DNA of 64,000 bases from Linanthus parryae (lineage: Eukaryota > Streptophyta > Magnoliopsida > Ericales > Polemoniaceae). The notes below the pieces were generated by a model, which was given only the letters and a program-made list of their open reading frames with translations, was not told the DNA's origin and did no database searches. Shown one piece after another: positions 39,701 through 53,400 of this stretch (position 1 is the stretch's first letter; each line of letters starts with the position of its first letter). Both the position numbers and the translations under genes were made by a program. The DNA is taken from positions 13,402,001-13,466,000 of the forward strand of contig JALGPY010000007.1 in the NCBI GenBank assembly GCA_023055425.1, read 5' to 3'.

Positions 39701-40915
39701 CTGGATGAGCTCGCCTTCATGCCAAAAGTAGAGTATCAAGATGTAAGTTTTACAGAAGATGTAATTATATAATGCGACAAAGCAAGTTGCACACATAAAT
39801 TGAAGGGTTAGATACAACAGTAAGCAAGTAGTACTTATTTTTACCCATGTACTGCCTTGTCAGAGAAAAGCCAGCCCTGTGTCTGTTTTAAGGGAGCCCC
39901 AGTTTACTAAGTAAGATCCTGTTTGGACTAAGCAGGAGCACATCTTTTACGTAAGGGGACCAGGAATTACTCGATCCTTCTTTTTTTGCCTTGTAGATGA
40001 ATCATTTAGCTTATTGATATCCTAATAGCTAGAGATTGGAGTATAATTTAATTCAAGTATCCAACCAAATCCAAAAACAGCCTATATATACACTCACACA
40101 GTAAACTAAATCATGAAAAGGAAGGTGAATATTGAAGCAGAAAAAGAACAGAGAAAGGTACTAGGATGAGTTGTTACAAATGGGCTACTCCAAACATTAA
40201 TCATGGGCGGGTGCTTATTTGGGTATTATGATCAGGACAGGGGTGAGGCATTGACCATTTTGACACGAAAATATACATGTTGCTTAAGGGGAAACAACTT
40301 GATGCCCCAACTTCGCCGCTTTTGGTTGAACTACATAATTTAAGGGTGATGTTCATTAGAAAATAACTTTACTACAATCTAATCCAATGCGCGGTGTCGT
40401 TACTCTGCTACGAGGAGGTTAGATCAGTTTACAAATTGTGGTAATTATAAATATCCTTTTATTAACCAAATGCCTCTCGGCCCAACGGAATTAGGAGCGC
40501 ACTCGTAGTCTCTTACGACTCCTAAGACCCAGGGTCGAATCCCTCCAACCCCCTTCTATTACTCTTTTGCATTAGGATTAGAATTATAGGTTAGATATAA
40601 CTGTAATTTCATAGTGGCTAAAAAAGTAATCATTCTAATTTAGGAAGTTTCGTTATTAGATAAAAAAGTGTGGTGTCTTTATTAGGAAAGAAAACATACC
40701 AAAATAGGCTTGCTTCAAAACCGAGAGGTCGAATGTCGGTTTTAAACTGTAAAAATGTTGAATGTTTTCATCACGAAAGGAAAAGCCGAGGGTATGTTAC
40801 TCGGTTTCATTAGCTGGTGTAGAAACCGAGAGATGATCTCTCAGTTTCAATCTGTGGCAATCAATGGAACGGAATTCCATCTCTCAGTTTCTATACTAGT
40901 AATGAGCTCCATTCT

Positions 40916-40969
<54 letters not shown>

Positions 40970-43307
40970 GAGATGATGATGATGATGATGATGAAACTGC
41001 AGGTATAAGTGACTGGTTCAGAAAAAGACCCTAGAGATATCTATGGAGGCCTGTGGCCTGAGGGTGTAAGAGAGAGGGAAGGCTTGCAGGTATAAGTGAC
41101 AGAAGAGTAAGGAAACCGGGAGATCATTACTCGGTTTATTCACGTAATAAAGAAGCCGATATTATGTGAAGAAACCGATGGTTAGACTCTCGGTTTTCTC
41201 TTGATTATAAAACATATACATCATCTCTTAGCTTCATGGTTTGAAATCGAGGTTTGGTATCTCGGTTTCAAAACAGGTCTATTTTGGTGTTTTGGTCTCA
41301 AATAGGCTCATTCCTGTATTTAGCAACCTGAACAGGAGTACTTGGGGAGAAATTTCTCCACTGTCCTAATCTACGAGATTGGTAGCTACCAATTTTTGCC
41401 ATAAATACACGCACTTTAAATCAATTTGTGGATATGATTAAATAAGGTACCAAACTAGGAACACGTATTTGCCAATATTTCAATTCATCTCCCATATTCA
41501 TTTATACAGTATACACTCCTAGCCTTGTAACACGAGGTTTAAGTATACCTTATATAATCATATCCACACTTCAGATCAATTTGTGGATATGATTATATAA
41601 GGTAAAAAACTAGGAACACATAATTGGCAATATTTCAACCCATCTCCCAGATTCATTTATACACTCCTAGCCATGTAACACGAGTTTCAAGTGTTATACT
41701 GTTATACGATTATGTTATGTGATTACCTTACCATATCGTGCCCAACTGGAGTCACTTTCTCATAGGGAAAATCCTTAATCTATCAAGTCAACAAGGGCAT
41801 ATCATAGCCAACTGCCCATTTCTATGAAAACATCTCTAAATAGTCACTTTAAGGAAAATAACCTCCAAAGTATGCCATGGAGCTATGATATATCCCAAGA
41901 CAAACGATCCACTTTAATGAACAAATACGGATAACTTGAAATCTAGGCCTAAGATCTTCATGAAATCTCAGGTTCTACTCAGCCGGGCCACTTGGGGACT
42001 ATCGTATGGATGCCATTACCAGCGTTAGGGACTGCCAACATTCCTATTTCATTGACTTTGTTCAATGGAAAACTGATCATTCTTCCCCTAACATTCCTCT
42101 TTCATCCTCAACTAATCAGAATTCATGGACACTTTATGTTAACCTGCACCTGCTACTCAAATTCTTCCAACTGAATACATGTGACCTTCACACAACCATT
42201 CATATATCAGAGTATTCCATTATTATATAAGAGGAATTACAATTACAAGCAACATTGCTAGCATATTTTACTTTTTCAGGGTTAAAATTACAAAGATTTT
42301 TAAAAAAAAAAGTGAAATTTTATTTTAATTCCAGCTCCGAGATGAGGGCTCGGGATGCACAGATATACACAGTTCTTTTTTCTTCCTTTGCATGAGTTGA
42401 TGCTCAAATAAAGTAGTTGCATAAAGATTGGTGGGTCCTGGAATTTCTTGAGGATCAGGCGAGCAATATTTTTCAGTTGAAACTTCGGTTATTTCTGTAA
42501 CAAAAAAGACAATAAACACTAATCGAGCATATAATGAGTTTGATAAACCCTGTGACTTGGTGAACCTTAAATCTATCAGCACCTGAAAGAAGGAAACATC
42601 CTATATGCCTATATTACAAGTTGGACATTACACTGCCGTATCGAAGCTCGTAACAAAAATGCTCTATATGGATTAATTCAGCACACGGCAAAGGAGTCCA
42701 CCCAATTCTTCATAAATAATGATTAATCACTTGGTATTATGAACGAAAATACTTCGAAAATCATCAGCCAGACGCTGTAGTAGGTGATGAAATTTCCACG
42801 TCTGCAGGAACATAAAAAACTCTATAAAAGATTACCTCTCCAGAACCTATAACAGCACCTCCATTAGGATTTCTATTAGTTGAAAGAGGCCACCGAGTTT
42901 TGTCCAGGATTTCGACCTCATCTTCAGTATCCGAATCCATGTTTGCACCAGCGTCTTCATCCTACAGAAGCCAAAGGCCACCACAAAGGAAAAGAATGAG
43001 GCCTGAATCTGTATGTCACTGTTCACTAGACTTTGAATGCTTGTTAATGTTGAATGAAGCCTTTTATAGTGAGAATTAATGTAATCTTATCATGAATTTT
43101 TATATTAATACGAAATTAGAGTTATGAATACAATTATACAATTCTATGATTTATTATGGACTACACTTCTTTTTAGCATAACCTGATCTATTTTTTCTCG
43201 GTGCATTCATTTGAGATTTGTATCTGGTTTGATTGATCAAACATTCAAATTTAAGTTTGATCAGAGTCTTATGGACATGCATATCTGTCACTGTTTCATC
43301 AAGACTA

Positions 43308-43343
<36 letters not shown>

Positions 43344-43970
43344 AGAATAGGACTACTAATATTTACAAACTGTAATGTTCGTTTTCCTATAGTGAAAAAT
43401 TAAGACATCTAAATTTATTTAAGCAAAGATGAACCATACAACATGATTTGTTGCTTGATTAAATTTCCGGAAAAGATACGAATTACAACACAAATACATA
43501 ACCTTGTCAGATCTATATGAAAATATTGAAAAAAGGCAATGTGCCGGACAAAAAGAAGTTTCTTAAGAAAAATGATGCAGTTGAAGTATCTTGGACATCT
43601 TGAGAGTTGTAAGATGCACCAACTCCAGATATATGCAGGTCAAACATTTTAAACAATTTATGTCATTGAGAAATTGTGAAATCTTGCCACAACATCTATT
43701 ACATGAGAAGAATTACCAATTTGGCTTTTCCCTTAGCTCTGGCATCAGGGATTCTAGAATTGGAATTAGCAGACTTGCAATGATTCTCTATTTCTAGCTC
43801 GTCATCAGTGTTCCAGTCTATGTTGTTACTATCAAAAGAAGCATCGTCGCCCTACAAAAGTGAAAGGGCAACTCAAGGAAAAGAGAAAAAACTGAAATTG
43901 AATGGTGCCGGAAAAAAAAGGTTAGAAAATATCAAATGTGCGTGTCAAAGAGAACAAAAGGGCGTACCAT
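33178..43970 (-). CDS. DRM2: DRM-type de novo DNA methyltransferase, copy 2, complete
   Basis: Same gene model as copy 1. Exons: 43970-43968 (ATG), 43851-43717, 42961-42836, 39714-39615, 39538-39483, 37988-37893, 37235-37145, 35712-35612, 35478-34765, 33615-33178. I saw no coding change relative to copy 1, and splice dinucleotides are kept, so a 619-residue enzyme with two UBA domains and an SPC catalytic motif is expected. The last intron is only 1,149 bp (33616-34764) against 4,849 bp in copy 1, because a solo LTR stands where copies 1 and 3 carry a copia element. If the element affects splicing or attracts silencing, this copy is the least burdened of the three. Confidence 0.93.
33702..33743. 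repeat. (TA)n(GA)n compound microsatellite, copy 2
   Basis: About 19 bp of TA and 23 bp of GA at the site equivalent to the long tract in copy 1. Confidence 0.93.
33758..34132 (+). mobile_element. Solo LTR of the copia element, copy 2
   Basis: 375 bp at the position of the full element in copies 1 and 3, with the same flanks on both sides. It carries 5' LTR alleles as far as GAGGTTTTGTT, then the flank found after the 3' LTR. It therefore formed by loss of the interior and one LTR, not by a separate insertion. Confidence 0.93.
35927..36469. mobile_element. Tourist-like MITE in DRM intron, copy 2
   Basis: Same element as in copy 1, one C shorter in the C-rich tract. Confidence 0.6.
38679..39086. 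repeat. Diverged intronic tandem duplication, copy 2
   Basis: Same duplicated block as in copy 1, inherited with the unit. Confidence 0.65.
40471..40553 (+). ncRNA. tRNA-derived SINE head or tRNA pseudogene, copy 2
   Basis: Identical in appearance to the copy 1 sequence. Confidence 0.45.
40698..41289. mobile_element. MITE-like element with a series of short hairpins, copy 2
   Basis: Same element with a shorter central GA tract. Confidence 0.6.
40918..40994. repeat. (GA)n(GAT)n microsatellite, copy 2
   Basis: Same site as in copy 1, but about 37 bp shorter. Confidence 0.92.
41420..41719. repeat. Tandem copies of a small inverted-repeat element, copy 2
   Basis: Same arrangement as in copy 1. 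Confidence 0.7.
43311..43342. repeat. Poly-T tract, copy 2
   Basis: 32 consecutive T at the equivalent position. Confidence 0.95.
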
Positions 43971-44914
43971 GTTTCCCCGAGAACAAGACTGAACCAGAGT
44001 ATCTGCAGGCTGTTGAGAAAGCCGAAAAAATATATCAAATGACAAGATATCACAAAAAATACTCAAATAGCTAGAGTAGCCGATGACAGATAAATTAAAT
44101 TGCAACCATTACTTAATTTAATTTAATGCAAGCACCAAAACCACCACTTAATGCAAGCACCAAAAGTTATCTCATTGCCCAAAACTGTACAACATGCATG
44201 TCATGAAAGATTTAATATATTTAATAAACATTAATTATGTAAATACCAAATATTACCTTCAATATAATTAATTACATCATTTTCATAATTAATTAGTATA
44301 TTTTAATAAAAATTTAATTGTGTCCCCTTAAGGTAAATTACGCCGCAATACCTTAAGGGAGTAACCTCTGATAAAAGCTAATGTTCTACTCCAACACATC
44401 TTATCTACTTCCAAGCAAATGCTACAAACAGTTATGATACATGAATTTCCAAAGTCTCGTTAAATTTCATGTAACCTCTTAAATTTAACTGCAATGAGGG
44501 AGGGTATTCTTGAATTTCACAGTACAAGCACAAGGCCTAGTAAATCCATAACCGAAATAGTACAGAACAGAAATTGAACTCAATGGGGACAGGAAAATTA
44601 TCATTTGTTCCCTAGAGAAGTTGTTGTTAATCATGTTGTCTTTTGGTTCTTATAGAGTGCAAATGCCAGGAATATGTCCATAGACACCCACATTTCGGAT
44701 ATCGTGAATCAACCACTATCAAAACCTGGTGGTGCAAAAAGGGGCTATAAGTAACCAATCTTTCCTCATTTGAAAGTAAAAACCCCCACATATGAAAATC
44801 CTAATATAATCCTTTTACTGCATTGAATCCCAAAAAACAACAACAATGACCAGTTTCAGAATTCAAGACAAGGTGAGATACAATTTGTTTCTCTAGTTCA
44901 CTTAATTCCACTTA

Positions 44915-45261
44915 GGCTCCGTTTGGTTGGTGGTAAAACACTTTCCCTTGTTTTGGTGTTGTTTGGTTGGAGGTAAAAAAATTTCCTGTAAAATGTTTTC
45001 CCTCAAATGATGTAAAACGATTTACACATTTCAAATCCGTAAGCCATCTCCCGGAGAGTGAAAGAGCACAACAACAACTCATACTAACACATACACCACC
45101 AATAACCACCACTACCACCTACCTCCACCGCAAGCGCCACTGTTTTGGCAAGTGTCAATCAAACACAAGAAATTAATTGCAGAGGAAACCTTTTCACACA
45201 GAACATTTAAGCGTAGAATATTTTCCCTCGTAAAACATTTTACTGCGAACCAAACAGAGCC
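44915..45261. mobile_element. Tourist-like MITE, first of a tandem pair, copy 2
   Basis: Counterpart of the first element in copy 1, same ends and TTA flanks. Confidence 0.75.
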
Positions 45262-45427
45262 TTAGTTTCAGATTCCTCTTACATTTTCATTTCTATTCCA
45301 ATCTCCTAGCACAAACCCTAGACAGCTAATCTTATGCAATAGTCAAATCTATATACAGTGTGATTTTGTCATACCTTTTGTAAGATGATACAATTTGTTT
45401 CTCTAGTTCACCAAATTCACTCGCTTA

Positions 45428-45807
45428 GGCTCCGTTTGGTTGGTGGTAAAACATTTTCCTGTAAAATGTTTTCCTTTATTTTGGTGTTTTGGTGTTGTTT
45501 GGTTGGAGGTAAAATATTTTCCTGTAAAATGTTTTCCCTCAAATGATGTAAAATGATTTACACATTTCAATAAGCCATTTTCCGCAGCCTGAAGGGGCAC
45601 AACAACAACTCATACTAACACCTCCACCACCACTACCACCTACCTCCACCACGACCCATCACCGCCACCATCACTGCACAGCCCACAGTTTTGGCAAGTG
45701 TCAATCAAACACAAGAAAATAATTGCAGAGAAAACCTTTTCACACAAAATATTTACGCGTGGAAAATTTTCCCTTGTAATACATTGTATTACGAACCAAA
45801 CAGAGCC
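45428..45807. mobile_element. Tourist-like MITE, second of a tandem pair, copy 2
   Basis: Counterpart of the second element in copy 1, same ends and TTA flanks. Confidence 0.75.
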
Positions 45808-45920
45808 TTAGTTCCAGATTCCTCTTACATTTTCATTTCTACTCAAATCTCCTAGCACAAACCCTAGAAACCTAATCTTATGCAAGTGTCAATTCCAAAA
45901 GCAGAGGGACTTTATCATAC

Positions 45921-46147
45921 CTTTTGTAAGATGATCCTCCCATGGTATTGCTTGAAGAAACTCTCCCATGGAAGCCATGGTTTCTGCAAGACAGAAAGCC
46001 ATGGCTTCCATGGACGAGTTTCTTCAACAATCCTAGTTGATGCAAGTAAAACGTCTTCTGGGACTGGAAACTACTCATCGCCGGAGTATCGCCGGCGACG
46101 GCGACGACGCACATTTTAGTGAATCGAGCGAGGAGCTTTTCACTAAA
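45921..46147 (-). other. Predicted 5' leader (UTR) exon of DRM copy 2
   Basis: Same structure as in copy 1: donor after 45921, hairpin inside, TATA box upstream at 46178-46185. The leader of copy 3 is outside the window. Confidence 0.5.
45948..46030. repeat. Near-perfect 38-bp inverted repeat in the DRM leader, copy 2
   Basis: The same hairpin as in copy 1, with no difference seen, in the leader exon of the second gene. Confidence 0.85.
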
Positions 46148-46177
46148 ATCCGATTGCAGGTTCATTAAAGTTTGTGT

Positions 46178-46185
46178 TATTTATA
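46178..46185 (-). promoter_or_regulatory. TATA box of DRM copy 2 (TATAAATA)
   Basis: Identical to the copy 1 box and at the equivalent place relative to the leader exon. Confidence 0.45.
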
Positions 46186-46302
46186 AGTTTTACCCCGGAG
46201 ATTATCAAAATCCCGAAATTGGACTCAGTTTTACCCCTGAAATTTGCTTTCTGATGCAATTTTATCCTCTCGTACTTATCTCAGAGCTTTAACTATCAAT
46301 CT

Positions 46303-46688
46303 CAAGGTGCGAGCAAGCCGGACCGGGCCGTGTTTCGGGTTAAGGGATAGCGTGTTGGGCGCGGGTTGTGCAAGAAGTTATGGTGGCCCGGGTCCGAAGT
46401 GCGCGAAACTCTCCACGTTCTGTGCCCCGGCTGGGTGTGATTGGGGCGGGTCATGTACATGTTGAGGATGGAGGGGCTGTTTTTATGCAGATCGTGCACG
46501 GCCTGGAGGCGGGTTGGGTCGGGTTGTCTTCGGAAAAAACATGACTTGTGCGTGCACAGGCTGGATTCTATATTGAGCGGGTCGGATGCGGGTCAGAGGT
46601 GGAGGGGGCTGTGCATGGGCCGGTTGACCCCTCTTGGCACGGGCTGGGCCATTTTGGTAAGCGGGTCAACCCGACCTGCCACCTTGAC
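46303..46688. mobile_element. GC-rich degenerate inverted-repeat element upstream of DRM copy 2
   Basis: Counterpart of the copy 1 island, with a few differences near its right end (GTCAACCCGACC for GTCGACCCGGCC). Confidence 0.4.
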
Positions 46689-46847
46689 TCACAACCCCAA
46701 AATAGTAGTCTCCTTAAGTTGTCTTTTGGTCTAGTCCAAGTATTTGCCACTGAAATCGATATTGTAATATAAAATTGTATTGTATTATTACTAAAATTAC
46801 TGGTTAACCTTGAACATCAAATACAATTATGAGATGAGCTTTGGCCA

Positions 46848-49072
46848 TTGCAAACGAGCCGAGGCGCTCAAGAGTTGCTTGCCTGCTAGCTCGGTCAACG
46901 TGCATTAATTGAGTCAAATTCAAGTTTAGATTTAAGCTCATTGAGTTAATCAAGTCGAGTTTGATATGAGGGTATTAGGCTCGTAAGCTCTCGAGTTGGA
47001 TCGTTAGATAATTAACTATATATATATGTGTGTGTGTGTGTGTGCGCGTGTGCGCGCGCGTGTATTATATAATAATTTGTATATTTAGAGACTTTAAGTT
47101 TGTTGATGCTCGAGCAAAATTCGATGATATACTATTGATTTGAAGTACAACAAAGAATATGCTACGAAAACGAACATGATGCTTCTTGTCTCTTTTTGTA
47201 TTTTTTCTTAATGTGCGTATTTATGGTATTGGAATGTTAAGCAATATTTTATTACGTGATTGAGACGTGTTAAGTGTTGCTTAATTCTGCTTTCTATCAA
47301 ATAAATATTATGTTACGAATTTCGGATACAAAAGTGCATTTGACTCGATATTTTGTTTATTAATAAAGACTATATGTGATATATTGAGTTTTGTTTTGGG
47401 AAATCAATATGGATATTTATTGATGGGTCATTGGGCCTACTGAGTCATACGTAATACAGGGGTAGCCCATGGTGGCTATTTTTGTGCCACACACTACATT
47501 TATCTGATAATAACACGTGTGGCGAAAAGATGAGCACACTGATTAGTGCGTTTTGAGTCATAGCACAATAGAGCGCTTTGAAAATTATATCACTGCTCCA
47601 TGCAGATCTCGGCGGCTCTTCCACTTTCTGAGAGATCTTTTCCCCCTTGGCCCACTTTCTCTTCTTCGTTTCATTTATCTCACTTTGATATTGCCACTCT
47701 CAAACAACACTTTCTGAAGATTTATCTACGTACTAGAGCTATCCCTTCCATCATGGTTGTGGTCTATGCTTCTTTATCCATTGGTCCGGAGGGGACCTCT
47801 GCGCTTTTACCGGTGATTAAGACACGTTCTTCCCTCCGGGTGACTATCCCGATGGCGAACTTCCTCCTCCGATTGTCCCGCGCTGCATCCATGTTTATCT
47901 TAAACTAGTTAGGAGGGAGCTTTGACCAAGTGTGGTTCACCAGTGCGTTGTTCTGAGTCATGTCAACAAGATTTATCCCTATTGACTGCCGATTTATGCT
48001 CAGATAAATTCTCATTCCCTCTTTGATGATCTTATATATGTTCTCTTCATTTTATTCTCAAACATGTCTTTATTTCTGTTTTTCCAAGTTAGTCTCAGGA
48101 GAGTACAAACATATTCTCTTTTCTTTGTGGTATAGCTCTGAATATTTTTGGAAACCAAATGCTGAAATATCCGGATATGTCTTTTAAGTGGTCCTAACTT
48201 GTCTGACGGTCCCAAGTCTGTTTGGAGATAGGCTATCGCAAAAGAAGGTGGCTTTCAATTTCTTCTTCGCAGTTGCAAATCGGTCAGGCGGTGTTCATGC
48301 CCATCCCTCTTTTGTTGAGGCTCAATTTTACCGGAAATTATTTACTGACTCCCCTCCAAATAGGAAAGAGTGGTTCTTTTGGTATTTTTGTGGTACCTGA
48401 AGGTATGAAATGGTGAGTATGACACTTTAAGGAATATGAAAAAATACACACTATATATGAAAAAAATACATATATATAGTGTGTATTTTTTTCATGTTCC
48501 TTAAAGTGCCATATGAGTGTTTCTGCTTCCTTTGTGTTTGGGATAGAGATTATGGTGATTTCTGCTACATCTTCTTCCCAAATCATGTTAAACTTTCCTA
48601 GACCATGTATTTCTTTCTATGAAGATTAGCTCATTGAATGTTATCTTAGTTCCTGTTTGACTTGGAGTAATCACCTTGAAAGAGTGAGGCCTACAGAGCC
48701 GGGATCTCCAAAAGCATCGATTTTCGAGAATTGCCTAATCGCTATATGATGTCTTTCCTTACCTTGCTTAAACTTGTTGTGATATTTTTCCACACATATC
48801 TTGAATTTTTGTTTGAGTTTCGGGGTTGTACACACATTAGATAGTACTTACATATAAACGTTTTGGACGAGCTCTAGGGCATAATGAGCTTGAAAGCTCG
48901 AGTTCTTTGTTGATGAGGCATAGCCAAGCTCAAACTTGGAAGTTTTTAGAGGCTAGCTTGAGCCTTACTTATCAAGCTCAAAGTGAGCTCGAGCCAAGCC
49001 CTGGCCTAGCATTCTCTCCGAGAATTCGAGCCCGAACTAGGTAGTATTTGTCTCAACTCGGCTCATTTGCAA
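46848..49072. mobile_element. Possible 2.2-kb inverted-repeat element across the copy 2/copy 3 join
   Basis: Same ends and interior as the element at 25056-27268. It is slightly longer through expansion of a GT/CG dinucleotide tract near 47030. Confidence 0.35.
48423..48508. repeat. AT-rich inverted repeat, copy 3
   Basis: Same foldback as at 1078-1163. Confidence 0.8.
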
Positions 49073-49914
49073 CCCTAACCAAGTTCATCAAAAATAAATT
49101 TATTTATAACTATACCCCCTTATGTCATCAAAATCTCCACCATGCACCAGAATAAAAAAAATGCATTAATTTCATCCTAATTTTTGCTTCCACTGGTCAC
49201 TTTTACATTATGTTACACTGAGCAAATGGTCACCAAACACAAGATTGATCTCATATGTATCTCATTATTTGCAAAAATCAAAAGAAATTAAAAGGCGGTG
49301 GGAGAGATATCTACTCTATCAACATAATTCTGTAACATCTAGTAATTCTGATATGCAACCGAACACTTTAATTTGTGGTTAATATCACATACGTTACCCG
49401 CAACTTCGAAGAAAACTCTGGTTTCCACCAAATACTTGTACTTTATCTAACATAAGTCCAAAAAGTTACATTTTGTTGCATCTCTTTTGGTAGCCAGTAA
49501 CACGCCAATTAATAATTCACTATTATCTCTTATTCAATTTTAGAATATTCATTATTATCTCTTAATTAATGATACCAAGTAGTCATTTCATAATTAATGA
49601 TGATTTCGATCTAAAATTAAACTAATTAATTAATTAACTAATTAAAAATTAATTAATTAATTAATTAATTAGATAACATATATTTATTTTTTAATTAATG
49701 ACACTAGGTTTTATAATTTATTTGGATGAGTAAGATAAATTCAAATGAAGTTTCGCAACAAGAAAATTATTCAAGCTCACACTCACGTGCTTCATTAATG
49801 GTGTGAAAATGCTAATTGTTTCACCAATAAATAAGAAGCAATAACAAAGGATATAACAGTTATTATAATACTAAGATCAATGCGAAAGTAGTATCACAAA
49901 ATGTCAATTACGCG

Positions 49915-50069
49915 TCAACACTCTCACATGTACCAAGCAAGGTGAAACATATTATATAAATTCAAAAATTAAATATATAACGGAATTGGGTGCAATGATA
50001 TTTCACCTTTTTTTTTTAGATGTACGTTTTAAAGATAGTTCACCTTGTTGGTACATGTGAGTCTGTTGA
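49915..50069. mobile_element. Small MITE-like inverted-repeat element, copy 3
   Basis: Counterpart of the element at 2570-2724. Confidence 0.65.
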
Positions 50070-50346
50070 TTCATAGTTGTTCTTTGTGAAACTTTTTTAT
50101 ATCTATCTTAGATATCTAATATATGTTATATCTTTTATTTATAGACCACGATGTATGTACATAATCACACCGATCACTCAAGGCGTAAGAATTCAGATTT
50201 ATTTCGCTATAAATTGTATAACATGTTTGGTTAAGCCGCTGGCCAGCCAAACTCCTCCTTGATTGCATTGAATATTTTTGAACGAGAAGTCTTGCTTTTT
50301 TTTGATGAATTGAGAGAACATTGACAGAAGAAGCGGTGGGAGCATT

Positions 50347-50499
50347 ATGGCTGTGAAGCGCTCGACTAACTCAGTGGCTCACAAGATGGCGCAAGTCGGT
50401 TCGGCTCAGAAATGTTGGACTGCTTTTCTAGGTGATCCACCAGACTATATGGCTGAGGGGTTGGCCCAAGATGAAATTGGGCTACACAGTCAGGAGTAA
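50347..50499 (+). pseudogene. RNase H-like remnant, copy 3
   Basis: Same reading frame as the copy 1 remnant, sharing the base change before the ATG with copy 2. Confidence 0.55.
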
Positions 50500-53400
50500 T
50501 TTGTGCCCAAGTGTTAGTTTTTGGTTTTCAGTGTGTTGAGGGCTTTCTTCTTGTATTGTGGGTAAGGCTTAGTCCCCTCAATTTTGGGAGCCCAATTTAA
50601 ATGAACGCGGGGCTATACCGTCCTACCTACCAGGTAAGTTTCTTAAAAAAAACATAATACATTAATTTATCTAACCTTTAAAAAAGTTAATACGAGTGTA
50701 TTTGCTACCTATGAACACAATTTCCATAATCCTATTGAATTTCCTGCTTGTGATTCTCTAAATGCCAGAATTTAAGATGGTTTACTACTTAAAAAATATG
50801 ATATTTTAAATAAATATATTTTCCTTCAGAATTAAATGACTATCTATTTGGTCCTTAGTGTTACAAAACATCATAGGACTGTTTTATAATTCCTTCCACA
50901 GCTCATACAACATACACATATGAATCAAATTAAACCCCAATGTGAAAAAATAAGAACAAAAGAACCACTTTTTCTCTATATTAAGATGTGCCTTTCCTAG
51001 AAATGTAGCAATGAAACACCAGGTTTTATCTATTATCAGTTGAAGAGAACCTAGTGATCACAGAAAATTCGTCATGCATATGATCAAATTAAAGAATGAA
51101 AGTTGATATTTTTCTAGTGAAGAGAGATCACCTGAAAGTTGCTTGAATTTGAGATTCGTGGACTGAAAGAAACTGAAAGAACACCAAAAATAAAAATTTA
51201 ATTCATGAATTGTGTTATATTGAGAAATGCAGAGAGCTAGTGAAACATATACACACACATACATACATATACATAGAAAGAAAAATGTAGATTAATTAAA
51301 ATCACCTCGCAGATTGAAGGCTACAAAATTTGAATCGCGAGCGGGAGAGATTAGGACAAATCAAGTCAGATTTTGGCTAGATGGTTCCTTCTCCTCCTAA
51401 TGTTGTTAATTGACTGGTTTTCTTGGAGAGTGAGTGTCAAATGAGCATGTTGTGGTTATTTTACATACACTCTCATCAATCTTGAAAAAAAAACTATTTT
51501 TTAAAAATAAAAACTCTTATTTTGATACAGTAGTTGTTGGTCATTCATTAAAAGCCAAAAAAGATCGACTTTAATACAATTTATTCCAGCTCATTTGCTA
51601 TCTAACAGTGTAAACACACGTTCTGTATTGTTTGATCAACTAACCTTAGCATTTTAATTGTTGTTGCCAGAAAGCATTTATATTGTTGTTGGTTCTATTA
51701 ATTAATGTTAAATATGATAATTAAATGTGTAATTATGTATTTAATTTATTTAGTAATTATCTTACCATTCGATGGTTATGGCAATAATTATCTAATTCTC
51801 TTAATGAATTTAATCAGATCACATAATTAGATGTCCTCTATGACTCATAAATGTGTCCACTTATCTAAAATGTCATTCTTTTTCACTTAATTTTCATCGG
51901 GGACTGCAAACGAGCTAAGACTCGCGAGATCGGGTACATGTCATTTATCAGTTAAATTATCAAATTATATATTATTTTGTCTAATTATATAAATGTTCAT
52001 TAAGTTGTCTTTAGTATTATCTATTTGTAAACATTACTGATTGATTGTGATATTATTTAATTGTTCATTAAGTTGTTTTTCCATTAACCTTAGTATTTAA
52101 TTGTTGTTAGATTCTACAAATTAATTAAATTTAAAGTTGACAATTAAATATCTAATTTATATAGTTATTTATTTAGTAATTATTCCACCATCAAATAATT
52201 AAAGTCATTATAGTTGCCTGTTATGGATGAACATGACCGTCTTATCTCCCCCATAAAGAGGCAATATTCCTCCTAAATCCGGTGACTGGAAAAAATCAAA
52301 GTCATTTTTAGTCGTATTTTGGTGTTTTCCTAGTCAACAATTGCAGGAAGCTTACACCAAATCACCACCACCTCCACCTCCATTACCGCTGGCAACCACC
52401 TCCGTCACAGCCCCTCTGCTTCTCATCTCCTCCCTAATCACCGTCCCCTTTCTTTCCCTCTCTTTCTCTGTCGACTGAAATCAACAGCAGGAGCAGCAAC
52501 AAAAGAGGCCGAAGGCCACCGTCGAGCAAACCCGGAGGCCCGACCCGACGGGAGACCCAAGGCCACCACAACCTTTCTCTGCCCTTTCTCTCCACCATCC
52601 GACACTCCCCCAACCTCCCTAAAGTCCGACGAACCCAGGACACAAACCAGGACCGGCCACTAAGCCGCCGGAGTACCATATTTTCTGGCAAATTTCCAAC
52701 CCAACTTCGGCGAGCAATTTCTCCCTCATTCAGTAACTGTTTTGATCAATTCTTGGCATGAATCTCCTTAGTTAGACTTGAATTTGAGTTCTATAATATC
52801 AAAATTGGATGGGTATGATTGTTTGATGAGAATTGTGGTTTGGCCTTGGAGGGAAGAAGAAGATGATGAACTTGGGTTGTTTGGGGGGTAATTTTTGTCT
52901 TTAACAGAAACTTGAGGGTATGTTTTAACCTATCAGAAACTTTGGGGGGGAAGCCCCCTGTCTTTTACCTAAACATTATTAATCATATAATTACATTTTT
53001 TATTAACTTATTTATATTATTATTGAGGTTAACTAGTTAACTATTTTAAATAAATGGAGGAAAATAAATATTTTTGTAATGAAAAGTAAAAGGTAAAAAT
53101 TCTATAAATTTGAGATCAGGTATAACTATATACTACACTAAGTTAACAAAGACTTCATTTTGTGTATATAATTAGAATTGATAAACGTGTAGGCGATTGA
53201 GTTCATAAACAAGGGTTACGCCTATCCAGGAGGACTATTTCGAGTTATTTGACATTCAACTTGAGGTAAGTAATATGCCTAGCGTTGTGTGCATTTACTT
53301 CTATCTTGTTTTGCGTGTGTTATTTGTGAAATACTACCATACATGCTTTGATCGAATTCTGTACTTGATTACGGAAAAAATTCTACCTTGAAAGTATCAC

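Larger units (their letters stand above)
25542..47345. repeat. Tandem segmental repeat, copy 2
   Basis: Second unit, 21,804 bp, collinear with copy 1 over its full length. About 3.6 kb of the length difference comes from a solo LTR replacing the copia element. The rest comes from shorter microsatellites and a shorter poly-T. It carries a complete DRM gene whose coding exons read the same as those of copy 1. Confidence 0.97.
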